From Paludibacteraceae bacterium (GTDB lineage: Bacteria; Bacteroidota; Bacteroidia; Bacteroidales; Paludibacteraceae), in NCBI GenBank assembly GCA_017550335.1, contig JAFZPM010000041.1, positions 39,245 to 103,244 on the forward strand: a DNA stretch of 64,000 bases, read 5' to 3'. Below the pieces are notes generated by a model, which worked only from the letters and a program-made list of their open reading frames with translations, did no database searches and had not been told where the DNA came from. This document shows positions 1-7,944 of this stretch, in pieces (position 1 is the first letter of the stretch; each line of letters begins with the position of its first letter). The position numbers and the translations under genes were made by a program.

Positions 1-20
1 GATTGCTAATGGATAAGGAT

Positions 21-2036
21 ATGAGACGCTTGCGCATTTTTTCTGTGTTGTTGTTCTGTACGGTGGCTTCGTTCGCCCAGATCAACACGAAACGTATGAT
101 GGATATCGGAAGGAATGCCATCTTTTTCGAGGATTATGTGCTCTCTATCCAATATTTCAATAAGATCATCAATGTGAAGCCTTATTGGGCTGACCCCTAC
201 TTCTACCGCGGTGTGGCGAAGATGAGTTTGGAGGATTATGTCGGGGCGGAGGCGGATTGCAGTGCCGCCCTGGAACGAAACCCCTTCATGGTGGACGCCT
301 ACCGTTGCCGTGGCGCCGCCCGCGCTTGCCTGAAACAGTATGATGAGGCCTTGGCGGATTTCGATAAGGGACTGGAGTTCGAGCCTAAGAACAAGTACCT
401 TATGCTCTGCAAGGGTTCCGTCTATGCGGGCGAGGAACGTTGGGACACGGCCATCGCCGTATTCTCCGAAATGCTGAAGGCTTACCCGAACTACAAGGAC
501 GCTTACCTCCGACGCGGATATTGCTATTTCTCGAACGGTGACACGGCGAACGCCCTTGCCGACTTCGAGAAGGTGCTTTCGATCGACCGCTTCTCACCGG
601 ACGGGCATGCGGCGTGCGGCTATGTGCTCAATGGCAGGAAGGAACATGACAAGGCGCTCGCCGAGATGAACGAGGCGATACGATTGGACCCTTATTGCGT
701 GAACTATTACGTGAATCGTGGCGTTATCCTTACGGATGCGGGTGATACGCTGGGGGCGATGTCGGACTATGACTACGCGATCCAACTGAATCCGACCTGC
801 ACTCCCGCTTTCTTCAACCGGGCTATCCTGCGGACTGAACAAGGCCAGAAACGTCTCGCGTTGGAGGACTATGACGAGGTGCTGGACCTGGACCCTGAGA
901 ATCACTTCGCCGTTTACAACAGGGCTCTGCTGAAGAAGGAACTGGGACAGTACCGCTCCGCGATGAAGGATATTTCGGTCATCATCAAAGAGTACCCTAA
1001 GTTCTATCCCGCCTACTTCGTACGCTCGGAACTGAAAAGCAAACTGAACGACAAACGGGGGGCGGATGCGGACTATGTCAAGGCGCTCAGTGTGAAGCAA
1101 CAGGGGGAAAAGGAGGCTCAATCGCAGTCTCCCGAAAAGGCTTCCCTGCCGAAGAGCAAGAAAAAGTCCAAGGATATGGGTAACCATAACAACATGGTCG
1201 TGATGGATAAGCAGGAGGAGATGCAACGACTCTCCTACCGTAGCGAGTCGAGGGGACGTGTCCAGAACGTGAACTTCCACGTGGAGCTGGGCGGAATCGT
1301 CAAGCTGACCGCCCACCCGAAGGCTGGCATGTCCATGGGAAAACATACGCTGTTCGATAAGCGCATCAGCGTTTTCAACGGCAAGAGGATCTACCCGGAA
1401 CAGCTCTCCCTCTCCTGCGAGGAACGGCAGATCGACAACGAGGAGCTGCAACGATGCTTCTCCCGCATCGAGAAGGCTACCCGCCAGCTCGTCACGGATC
1501 CTTCCCCTAAAAACTATTTCTCCCGCTCGTTGGATTACCTTTGCGTGTCGGATTACGAGAGCGCCATGGAGGATCTGACCCAGGCGATAGAGGGCAACGA
1601 CGCGGAGAACGCTTGGCTCTACTACTTCTGTAGGGCCAATGTACGTTACCTGAAGTATCTCTCCGATGTGGAGCTGGTCAGCAAGGGCGAAACGGCGCTG
1701 CCGGAGGGGATGGACCTCTCCATGGTGGGACAGATGGCGTGCGATTTGGTGCAGAAGGATTATGACAAGGTGAAGGAGTTGATGCCTGACTTCTCTCCCG
1801 CATGGTACAACAGCGGACATGTCTATGTGCGGCAACAGAACTACCAGAGCGCATTGGATAACTTCTCGAAGGCAATCACCCTGACCCCTTCGTTCGCACA
1901 GGCTTATTTCAACAGGGGGTTGACCCATATCTACCTGAAAAAGAGGGAGGAGGGAATCTCCGACCTGAGCAAGGCCGGTGAGTTGGGGCTCTATTCCGCC
2001 TATAACGTGATCAAGCGCTTCGGTGGAAACAGGTGA
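21..2036 (+). CDS. Secreted tetratricopeptide-repeat protein
   Basis: This exported TPR protein of about 671 aa is probably a periplasmic or outer-membrane scaffold; no enzymatic role is visible. The start at 21 gives a signal peptide (MRRLRIFSVLLFCTVASFAQ). An in-frame ATG at 9 and a TTG at 3 exist, and the upstream region lies outside the window. Residues of about 25-360 are a run of TPR units with the usual W/Y..G..A..P spacing (for example YFYRGVAKMSLEDYVGAEAD and related units). A Lys/Ser/Gln-rich linker and a non-repeat segment follow. The last 100 residues return to TPR (SGHVYVRQQNYQSALDNFSK). The stop lies only 9 bp from the stop of the convergent NlpC/P60 gene, with no terminator between. 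A function beyond scaffolding cannot be read from the sequence. Confidence 0.85.
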   Translation: MRRLRIFSVLLFCTVASFAQINTKRMMDIGRNAIFFEDYVLSIQYFNKIINVKPYWADPYFYRGVAKMSLEDYVGAEADCSAALERNPFMVDAYRCRGAARACLKQYDEALADFDKGLEFEPKNKYLMLCKGSVYAGEERWDTAIAVFSEMLKAYPNYKDAYLRRGYCYFSNGDTANALADFEKVLSIDRFSPDGHAACGYVLNGRKEHDKALAEMNEAIRLDPYCVNYYVNRGVILTDAGDTLGAMSDYDYAIQLNPTCTPAFFNRAILRTEQGQKRLALEDYDEVLDLDPENHFAVYNRALLKKELGQYRSAMKDISVIIKEYPKFYPAYFVRSELKSKLNDKRGADADYVKALSVKQQGEKEAQSQSPEKASLPKSKKKSKDMGNHNNMVVMDKQEEMQRLSYRSESRGRVQNVNFHVELGGIVKLTAHPKAGMSMGKHTLFDKRISVFNGKRIYPEQLSLSCEERQIDNEELQRCFSRIEKATRQLVTDPSPKNYFSRSLDYLCVSDYESAMEDLTQAIEGNDAENAWLYYFCRANVRYLKYLSDVELVSKGETALPEGMDLSMVGQMACDLVQKDYDKVKELMPDFSPAWYNSGHVYVRQQNYQSALDNFSKAITLTPSFAQAYFNRGLTHIYLKKREEGISDLSKAGELGLYSAYNVIKRFGGNR

Positions 2037-2045
2037 TGTTGTGGC

Positions 2046-3113
2046 TTATTGCTCCGCCGGTTTCAGGATGATGAGCGTTTGCCCGATCTTCAATGCGTTG
2101 CCCTTCAGGTGGTTCCATCGTTGAATATCCTCCACACTACAGCCATATTGTCTCGAGAGCTTGTAGAGGGTCTCCTTGGGTTGCACCGTGTGGGTGATGG
2201 TGTCGGTGACGACGGGTGTCGGATCCTTTTTCTCTTCGTCTTGCGGAACCTCCTCTTTCTTCTTGTTCTTCTCTTGGTCTTGTGTTGTAGGACGGGTGAC
2301 GTAGAGTGATTGCCCGATCTTCAGATAGGTGTTCTTCAGATGGTTCCATTCCATCAGATCCTCTACGGTGCAATCGTATTTCCTTGCTATCTTGAATAGA
2401 GTCTCTTTTTTCTTCACGATATGGCAGACGGGCTCCGTCGGTGCGGCGGGTTCTTCCTTTTGCGGCTCGGAAGGCTCATCTTGCGGTTCCGGTTCTTTTT
2501 TCTCCTCCTTCTCCTCTACGGTTTCCGGTTGGGTCTCTTCTTCCTGGCTAGGCGGTGTTATCTCCTGCGTCTCCTCTTCTGAGGTCTCGTCTGTGGTGGA
2601 TGGATGTTGATCCTTTCGTTCGTCTTCGCCGATGATCCTTCGTATGCCGATGAAGCGGATGCGGTAGTAGTCCGATTCAGGGTAATTGTCGATGGTGATG
2701 CCCTTGCTGACGGATGCGTGGATGAATTGCAGGGTGGTGTTCTTCCCGTCCGGGTTCACGTCGTAGATGATGCCCACGTGGCCCACACCCTTCGATTTGG
2801 AGTTGCTCCCCTTGAAGAAGATGAGGTCCCCCTTTTTGGCGTTCTCCAGCTTGGTCTTTTCTCCCTGCAGGTATTGGGAGGCGGACGATGCGTAGAGCTC
2901 GTAGCCGAATTGGCGGAAGACATAACCTGTGAAGCCCGAGCAGTCGAACCGCTTGGGTCCTTTCCCTGCATACTGATATTTCTTCCCGATGTGGCGGGCC
3001 GCTTCTGTGATGATGGAATCCCTCAGGGACCGGTCTGGATCTTTCTCCCGCCTTGCGTACGAGGCGAAAGGTGAAATAGTCAATAATAGCAGTATGATTA
3101 CTTTTATCTTCAT
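2046..3113 (-). CDS. NlpC/P60 peptidoglycan endopeptidase with two LysM domains
   Basis: This is a secreted cell-wall hydrolase predicted to cut the peptide stems of peptidoglycan (gamma-D-Glu to diamino acid bond in this family). The 355-aa product has a signal peptide (residues 1-20, ending SYA). The NlpC/P60 domain covers about 30-150, with catalytic Cys58 in FDCSGF, His112 in GHVGIIYD and a third polar residue at His132. A Glu/Pro/Lys-rich linker (about 160-225) joins it to two LysM domains at about 230-275 and 308-352 (both with CTVEDLMEWNHLK-type cores). The catalytic domain is N-terminal and the LysM pair C-terminal, the reverse of many Firmicutes enzymes. TACCTTTG at 3125-3118 sits almost on the start codon, so the transcript may be leaderless. 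Confidence 0.92.
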   Translation of the reverse strand: MKIKVIILLLLTISPFASYARREKDPDRSLRDSIITEAARHIGKKYQYAGKGPKRFDCSGFTGYVFRQFGYELYASSASQYLQGEKTKLENAKKGDLIFFKGSNSKSKGVGHVGIIYDVNPDGKNTTLQFIHASVSKGITIDNYPESDYYRIRFIGIRRIIGEDERKDQHPSTTDETSEEETQEITPPSQEEETQPETVEEKEEKKEPEPQDEPSEPQKEEPAAPTEPVCHIVKKKETLFKIARKYDCTVEDLMEWNHLKNTYLKIGQSLYVTRPTTQDQEKNKKKEEVPQDEEKKDPTPVVTDTITHTVQPKETLYKLSRQYGCSVEDIQRWNHLKGNALKIGQTLIILKPAEQ

Positions 3114-3170
3114 GTGGCAAAGGTAATATTTTTTGTATGATTATTCATCTGATAGAAAATTATTAATATG

Positions 3171-3201
3171 TTGTCTATCTGAAATAAAAAACGTAACTTG
3201 C
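3171..3201 (+). promoter_or_regulatory. Candidate promoter for the 3233 gene
   Basis: GTTG (ending 3173) is followed 20 nt later by TAACTTGC at 3194. The spacing fits the Bacteroidota -33/-7 pattern, but the -7 box departs from TAnnTTTG at two positions. Confidence 0.3.
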
Positions 3202-3232
3202 GCCCGATTAAAAATTAACGTTTCTGGATATT

Positions 3233-5230
3233 ATGAATAAATTTTATGTAGGGGTTATTGCTTTGATTTCCACAACAGTAACTAATGTATTTGCGGTAGA
3301 CCAAGAAGAGTGGGTGTATTTTAAAAATGGAATTACCGTCGATGGTTCTTCGTCTTTTAATAATTCTGTTTTTTTCGAAGCACAACTCGGCTTTCATAAT
3401 AAGGATGGACAACTTTCAACCACAATTAATGATGATGGTCTTTTCACATCGAAGGAATTCCGGCTATATACCACATGCTTGAGGGAAAAATATTATACGC
3501 ATCTGACGATTAGCCCAATTGTGACTGATGTATCCACTTCATTCTTCATTTCGACCCAAAACGAGGACATGACGGGTATCTATTACTACCCGTTGAACTT
3601 CATTGCTCAGGATTACATGTTTGAGGGCAACTCTTTGTCATTTAAGAAGATGGGGGGTAAGTCACCTGTGGTCTCCCTTTCCGATGATGGAACCGTGAGT
3701 GCGGGCGCTTTGTCGTTAAATGGCGGCAGTGAAAATTTGGGCATTAAATTCGACAATGGCTCTTCCCGCTGGAATCTGAGTGTTAAGAACGAAAACAGTT
3801 ATGCCACAATGAGCATGGACGTGCACGAACTTGTTGTGAACGGAGATGTGAGTTTGCCAACCTCCGATTTTTATTCGAAAAATGTTCGTGCCGGATCTGT
3901 TGTCTCTGGAAATATCAGGTCAGAGGGGTATATGGAGGCGACAACCAATATTTATCTTAGGTCTAGGGAGTATGATGGTAGCTCATATATTCCAAACTTG
4001 AGATTGTCTGGCTTACATGATGAGGGAACCTCTGGCATTGAAGCCACTACAAGATTCTTGATGTCCACGCAGAATACTACACCGGGTGGAGACAAAAGGG
4101 TCTATCCGTTGAACTTTGTGGCGAGGAACTATGGCTTTGAGGGTTCTTCCATCTCTTTGACGAAATGGGGAGGAGAGACTCCTGCGATCGTGTTGACGGA
4201 CACGGGCTATGTCTCCGCCAAGGGATTGTCTTTGAATGCTGGCTCAACGACCGGGTCAACCCTGACTCTCTCTCCTAAGGAGGATGATTCATGGAGCCTG
4301 AATGCTACGAAAGGGACTGGTGAGGATGCCGCTCCTGCCGCATTGGACGTGAACGTGAGTGACTTGAATGTGAAAGGTAAACTGGTTTGTGAAAGCGGAT
4401 TCACTGCCTCGGGACCTGTCTCTTTCGATAATGGAATCACAGCGAATAATGTCTCTTCAATTATTGGAGTGAGTACGGGTGGCGGATATCTGTTATACTC
4501 TGAGATGGCGAAATATTCTCCTCAATTGTCTATATTGGCGAAAAAGGATGCTGGTGGGAAAGCCTATTTCTCGATTTCCTCTCGATATGTTATCCCGAGT
4601 GGCACATACTACTCCCCGTTGAACATCGAGGCGGACACGATTGATTTCGTTGGCTCTTCCTTCTCATTCAGGAAATTGGATGCTACGGAACCTGCGATTG
4701 TTTTATCGGACACTGGCGTTGTGGCGGCTAAGGGTTTGTTCCTCTCCGCGAAATCCGCTAGTGAACCAGGCTTGAAGATATCTTCCTCCGCGGATGGCTC
4801 TTGGGAATTGTCCGCCATCAAGCCAGGTGAGACTCCTGCCCCTGCTTCATTGAACATGAATGTGAGCGCATTGAATGTGAACGGACCGATTGTTTGCAAG
4901 GATCAGATGAAGGTGGCTTCTGTGGAGACCGGTGTGCTGCGCGCCAACGATGTCACGGTGAATCTGAACAACGCCGCCGATTATGTCTTTGACGAGAATT
5001 ATGACTTGAAGTCGCTCGAGGAGGTGGAGTCTTTCGTGAAGGAGAACAAGCACCTCCCAGGTGTGCCTTCCGCTTCCCAATTGGAGGAGAAAGGCATGAG
5101 CGTTTCTGAAATGAGCAACCTGCTCCTCGAAAAGGTGGAGGAACTTACCCTCCATTTGATTCGTGTCGAGAAGGAGAACCGCGCGTTGAAGGCTGAAGTA
5201 GAGAAACTGAACGAGATGTTGAAAAAATAA
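3233..5230 (+). CDS. Secreted fibre-like protein with C-terminal coiled-coil module (paralogue 1)
   Basis: This 665-aa exported protein has a signal peptide (MNKFYVGVIALISTTVTNVFA). The body holds three copies of a module built as PLNF.A..Y.FEG.S.S...GG..P...L.D.G.VSA..L.L (near residues 120, 285 and 460). This reads like a beta-rich fibre or solenoid. The last 85 residues carry the Bacteroidota tail-fibre-type ending: ADYVFDENYDLKSLEEVESF, ENKHLPGVPSA, SEMSNLLLEKVEELTLHLI, then a heptad coiled coil. That ending is shared with the genes at 5409 and 28256 and is likely a trimerisation module. It resembles peptidase S74/intramolecular-chaperone endings only loosely, and no cleavage motif is evident. 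The role is unknown; a surface fibre or adhesin is an inference. A strong terminator follows. Confidence 0.8.
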   Translation: MNKFYVGVIALISTTVTNVFAVDQEEWVYFKNGITVDGSSSFNNSVFFEAQLGFHNKDGQLSTTINDDGLFTSKEFRLYTTCLREKYYTHLTISPIVTDVSTSFFISTQNEDMTGIYYYPLNFIAQDYMFEGNSLSFKKMGGKSPVVSLSDDGTVSAGALSLNGGSENLGIKFDNGSSRWNLSVKNENSYATMSMDVHELVVNGDVSLPTSDFYSKNVRAGSVVSGNIRSEGYMEATTNIYLRSREYDGSSYIPNLRLSGLHDEGTSGIEATTRFLMSTQNTTPGGDKRVYPLNFVARNYGFEGSSISLTKWGGETPAIVLTDTGYVSAKGLSLNAGSTTGSTLTLSPKEDDSWSLNATKGTGEDAAPAALDVNVSDLNVKGKLVCESGFTASGPVSFDNGITANNVSSIIGVSTGGGYLLYSEMAKYSPQLSILAKKDAGGKAYFSISSRYVIPSGTYYSPLNIEADTIDFVGSSFSFRKLDATEPAIVLSDTGVVAAKGLFLSAKSASEPGLKISSSADGSWELSAIKPGETPAPASLNMNVSALNVNGPIVCKDQMKVASVETGVLRANDVTVNLNNAADYVFDENYDLKSLEEVESFVKENKHLPGVPSASQLEEKGMSVSEMSNLLLEKVEELTLHLIRVEKENRALKAEVEKLNEMLKK

Positions 5231-5254
5231 ATAGCTGGTTTTATCCATGCGCAT

Positions 5255-5287
5255 GAGGGTGTATCCTTTGATGCACCCTCTTTTTTT
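5255..5287 (+). terminator. Intrinsic terminator after the 3233 gene
   Basis: An 11-bp stem (GAGGGTGTATC with GATGCACCCTC, one G-U pair) and a 4-nt loop are followed by seven T. Confidence 0.9.
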
Positions 5288-5345
5288 ATGCATAATTGAT
5301 TTAAGATATCTTCTGTGGGTGGGTTCGAATGGATTTCTTCCACAT

Positions 5346-5377
5346 CTTGTCGAATTGGAATATTATCTGTATTTTTG
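5346..5377 (+). promoter_or_regulatory. Promoter for the 5409 gene
   Basis: CTTG at 5346-5349, a 20-nt spacer and TATTTTTG at 5370-5377 match the Bacteroidota -33/-7 consensus. Transcription would start about 25 nt upstream of the ATG. Confidence 0.6.
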
Positions 5378-5408
5378 CAAAAAAATAATATAATCGTTTT
5401 TGTGTGTC

Positions 5409-7178
5409 ATGAATAAATTTTATTTGACGGTTGTTTCATTGATTTTTGTTGGTCTGACAAATATTTTCGCTCAGCAGGATTTTACGAGTGATGTTATTGT
5501 GCGTAAATCAGGTTATCCAATGGTAAGGTTGACTACTAATGGAGCAATGGTAGGATCAGGACTGTATTTGCATCAAGGAGGTGCTGAATCTTACATGAAT
5601 CCGTCCTTTTCGATTGAGTTTGACTCTGCGGCATATATGTGGAATATCGTCCCTTCTACCTATACACCTAACCCAATGGCTCCTTCAAGCACTGTCATCG
5701 CTCCTCTGAGATTGAACGCAAGTACATTTATGGTCGATGCTCAGGCAAATTTTAGCGATTCGGTTAAATTCCAACAACCGGTTGATTTTCAACAATATGT
5801 TGATTTTCAACAATATGTTGATTTTCAACAACCGGTTAATTTTCAACAAACAGTTGATTTTCAACAGCTTGCTTCGTTTAGACGCTCTGCCAGTTTCTTT
5901 CCTGATGGAGTATTCAAGACGACAAGTATTGATGATAGAGGCTTGTGTACATCGAATCGCTTCGCACTCTATGCCGGTAACTTAAGGGAGGCATTATATC
6001 CGCATTTGGAGATCCTGTCGGAAAGGGATTCTTTCCTTGTTACGACAAAGAATGAGGGCCCAGGTGGTTTCAACGCCTATCCTATGAATTTTGTGGCGAA
6101 GAAGTTCGGCTTCGAAGGCAACTCCATATCGTTGAAGGAATTGTATACGGATTCGACAGTGATCAACCTCTCCGGTGATGGCACCGTGAGTGCTGGCGCT
6201 TTGGCGTTGCGTGGCGCTGGTGGCAAAGATCTGACTGCCAAATTCGATGAAAAAGCCTCTGCCTGGAATTTGGAGGGATCCTCTTCGCTGAATGTGAATA
6301 CAGGTATGGCTTTTAACAAAGATGTCTCGTTCAATAAGGCAACGTGGTTTGGGAATGATGTTATTATCCGTTCTCCTAATAATGGACGTGTAATTTCTTG
6401 GATTGGACAAAAAGGAGTGCTTGCATCTGATAGAATGTGCGTTTATACGAATGGGGACCATGAATCGAGTGACTATCGTCGTTTAGAGCTTAGCGCAAGG
6501 TATGATTCCGTAGGTGATGTTCAGTGCTTTTTGATTTCCACCAGATATGGAGAATCTATTTCTTATCCGTTGAAATTTGGTGCGGAGGATTTTAGTTTTC
6601 ATGGAAATTCCTTGTCTGTGAAGAAGGCGCTCAGCGATTCGGTTATGATCAATCTTTCCGGTGATGGTACCGTGAATGCTGGCGCCTTGAAGTTGCGTCA
6701 GGATGGTGTGGATTCCGGCAAGAAGCCTACGTTGGAGATCCTATACAACGGGGAGGAATCGGCTTGGAATCTGGGTGCGACGGGTGATTCCGCAACTGCC
6801 CCTTTGAACGTGAAGGTGAGCAAGTTGAACGTGGATGGCCCTATCGTTTGTAAGGATCGGATGAAGGTGGCGGAGATCGAGGCCGAGAAGATGCGCGTCA
6901 ACGATGTCACGGTGAATATGGATCATGCCGCCGATTATGTCTTCGATGAGAATTATGACCTGAAGTCCCTCGATGAGGTGGAGGCCTTCGTGAAGGAGAA
7001 CAAACATCTCCCGGGTGTTCCTTCCGCCTCTAAGATGAAGGAGGAGGGTATGAGCCTTTCTGAGATGAGCAACCTGCTCCTCGAGAAGGTGGAGGAGTTG
7101 ACGCTCCATCTGATCCGTGTCGAGAAGGAGAACCGTGCGTTGAAGGCGGAAATGGAACGGATGAGAAACGAGAAATAA
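5409..7178 (+). CDS. Secreted fibre-like protein with hexapeptide repeat tract (paralogue 2)
   Basis: This 589-aa paralogue of the 3233 product starts at 5409 (MNKFYLTVVSLIFVGLTNIFAQ, a signal peptide). An upstream in-frame TTG at 5400 is less likely. Near residue 120 it has a tract of six perfect-length hexapeptides of the form V[DKN]FQQ[PYTL]. Two copies of the PLNF..FEGNS.S....GDGTVSAGAL module follow. It ends with the same module as paralogue 1 (ADYVFDENYDLKSLDEVEAF, SEMSNLLLEKVEELTLHLI). The hexapeptide period is what a left-handed or triangular beta-helix would show. The 18-bp DNA unit could vary in copy number. It is probably a surface fibre; ligand and function are unknown. Confidence 0.8.
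   Translation: MNKFYLTVVSLIFVGLTNIFAQQDFTSDVIVRKSGYPMVRLTTNGAMVGSGLYLHQGGAESYMNPSFSIEFDSAAYMWNIVPSTYTPNPMAPSSTVIAPLRLNASTFMVDAQANFSDSVKFQQPVDFQQYVDFQQYVDFQQPVNFQQTVDFQQLASFRRSASFFPDGVFKTTSIDDRGLCTSNRFALYAGNLREALYPHLEILSERDSFLVTTKNEGPGGFNAYPMNFVAKKFGFEGNSISLKELYTDSTVINLSGDGTVSAGALALRGAGGKDLTAKFDEKASAWNLEGSSSLNVNTGMAFNKDVSFNKATWFGNDVIIRSPNNGRVISWIGQKGVLASDRMCVYTNGDHESSDYRRLELSARYDSVGDVQCFLISTRYGESISYPLKFGAEDFSFHGNSLSVKKALSDSVMINLSGDGTVNAGALKLRQDGVDSGKKPTLEILYNGEESAWNLGATGDSATAPLNVKVSKLNVDGPIVCKDRMKVAEIEAEKMRVNDVTVNMDHAADYVFDENYDLKSLDEVEAFVKENKHLPGVPSASKMKEEGMSLSEMSNLLLEKVEELTLHLIRVEKENRALKAEMERMRNEK
5763..5870 (+). repeat. 18-bp tandem repeat, six units, inside the 5409 gene
   Basis: Six in-frame 18-bp units (consensus GTTGATTTTCAACAATAT) encode V[DKN]FQQx. 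Most units carry the small inverted repeat GTTGA..TCAAC. A seventh, degenerate unit (ASFRRS) follows at 5871. Confidence 0.9.
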
Positions 7179-7209
7179 ATTCCTCCGTGGATGCATGTAC
7201 ACCCTATAT

Positions 7210-7863
7210 GTAGAGACGCAATGCATTGCGTCTCCGCATCATCCAATGTTTTCAAATCCCCCAATGCGCCTGCACACCATTGTACAGACGCAATGCATTG
7301 CGTCTCTACGTTTCCCACAATTGTAAAATCCTTCATGGATGCATATGTAGAGACGCAAAATATTGCGTCTCTACGTTGCGTTCCTCTACCATTTCCTGTA
7401 CAATAATATTTCACAAACGGGTGCTGTAACGTTATGCGGAGGCCGGTCGTGTTGCTGGGCCCTATTGTAGAGACGCAATGCATTGCGTCTCTACGCCGTA
7501 TTGTTGCGCACATTCCTACCCATATTCCGCATATCCCCATGTTTCGCAGTCAGGTAGCCTCAACGTTATGCGATGACACAACATGTTTCCGGTCCTATTG
7601 TACAGACGCAATGCATTGCGTCTCTACGTCGTAATGTTGCGTACATTCCTCCCCATATTTCGCAGTCAGATAGCCGCAACGTTATGCGATGACACAACAT
7701 GTCTCCGGTCCTATTGTAGAGACGCAAAATATTGCGTCTCTACGTTGCGTTCCTCTACCATTTCCTGTACAATAATATTTCACAAACGGGTGCTGTAACG
7801 TTATGCGGAGGCCGGTTGTGTGCTGGGCCCTATTGTACAGACGCAATGCATTGCGTCTCTACG
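7210..7863. repeat. Array of seven near-perfect palindromes in a convergent intergenic region
   Basis: Seven copies of a 26-29-nt palindrome start at 7210, 7282, 7347, 7467, 7600, 7716 and 7835. The arms are GTAGAGACGC/GCGTCTCTACG. The centre is AATGCATT in five copies and AAATATT-like (GCAAAATATTGC) in copies 3 and 6. Copies 2, 5 and 7 have TACAG in place of TAGAG in the left arm. The spacers are themselves duplicated: 7346-7495 is nearly repeated at 7715-7863, and about 7490-7602 at 7623-7719 with a small deletion. The array therefore grew by segmental duplication. It lies between the convergent genes 5409 and 7945 and holds no credible CDS. It resembles REP/MITE-type dispersed palindromes; no transposase is near. 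Confidence 0.85.
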
Positions 7864-7892
7864 GCCCTGCCATCTGACCTCCATACACAAAA

Positions 7893-7920
7893 TAGGGGCG
7901 CCCATGATAGGACGCCCCTA
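7893..7920 (-). terminator. Terminator of the 7945 gene
   Basis: An 8-bp stem (TAGGGGCG/CGCCCCTA) with a 12-nt loop is followed on the minus strand by TTTTG. It lies 24 bp past the stop codon. Confidence 0.65.
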
Positions 7921-7944
7921 AATAATTCTTGCGTTTGGGGATGA

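Noticed and set aside
594..1928. Long minus-strand open frame (444 codons) opposite the TPR gene
   Set aside because: Mirror of a clear TPR gene; His/Arg/Leu-rich composition is typical of antisense shadows in this codon usage.
7210..7863. CRISPR array
   Set aside because: The repeats are near-perfect full palindromes, spacing varies (65-133 bp), the spacers are copies of each other, and no cas genes are present.
7191..7944. Several short plus-strand open frames across the palindrome array
   Set aside because: They translate the same palindrome again and again (RNALRLYV-type peptides) and differ only by frame; they arise from the repeats.
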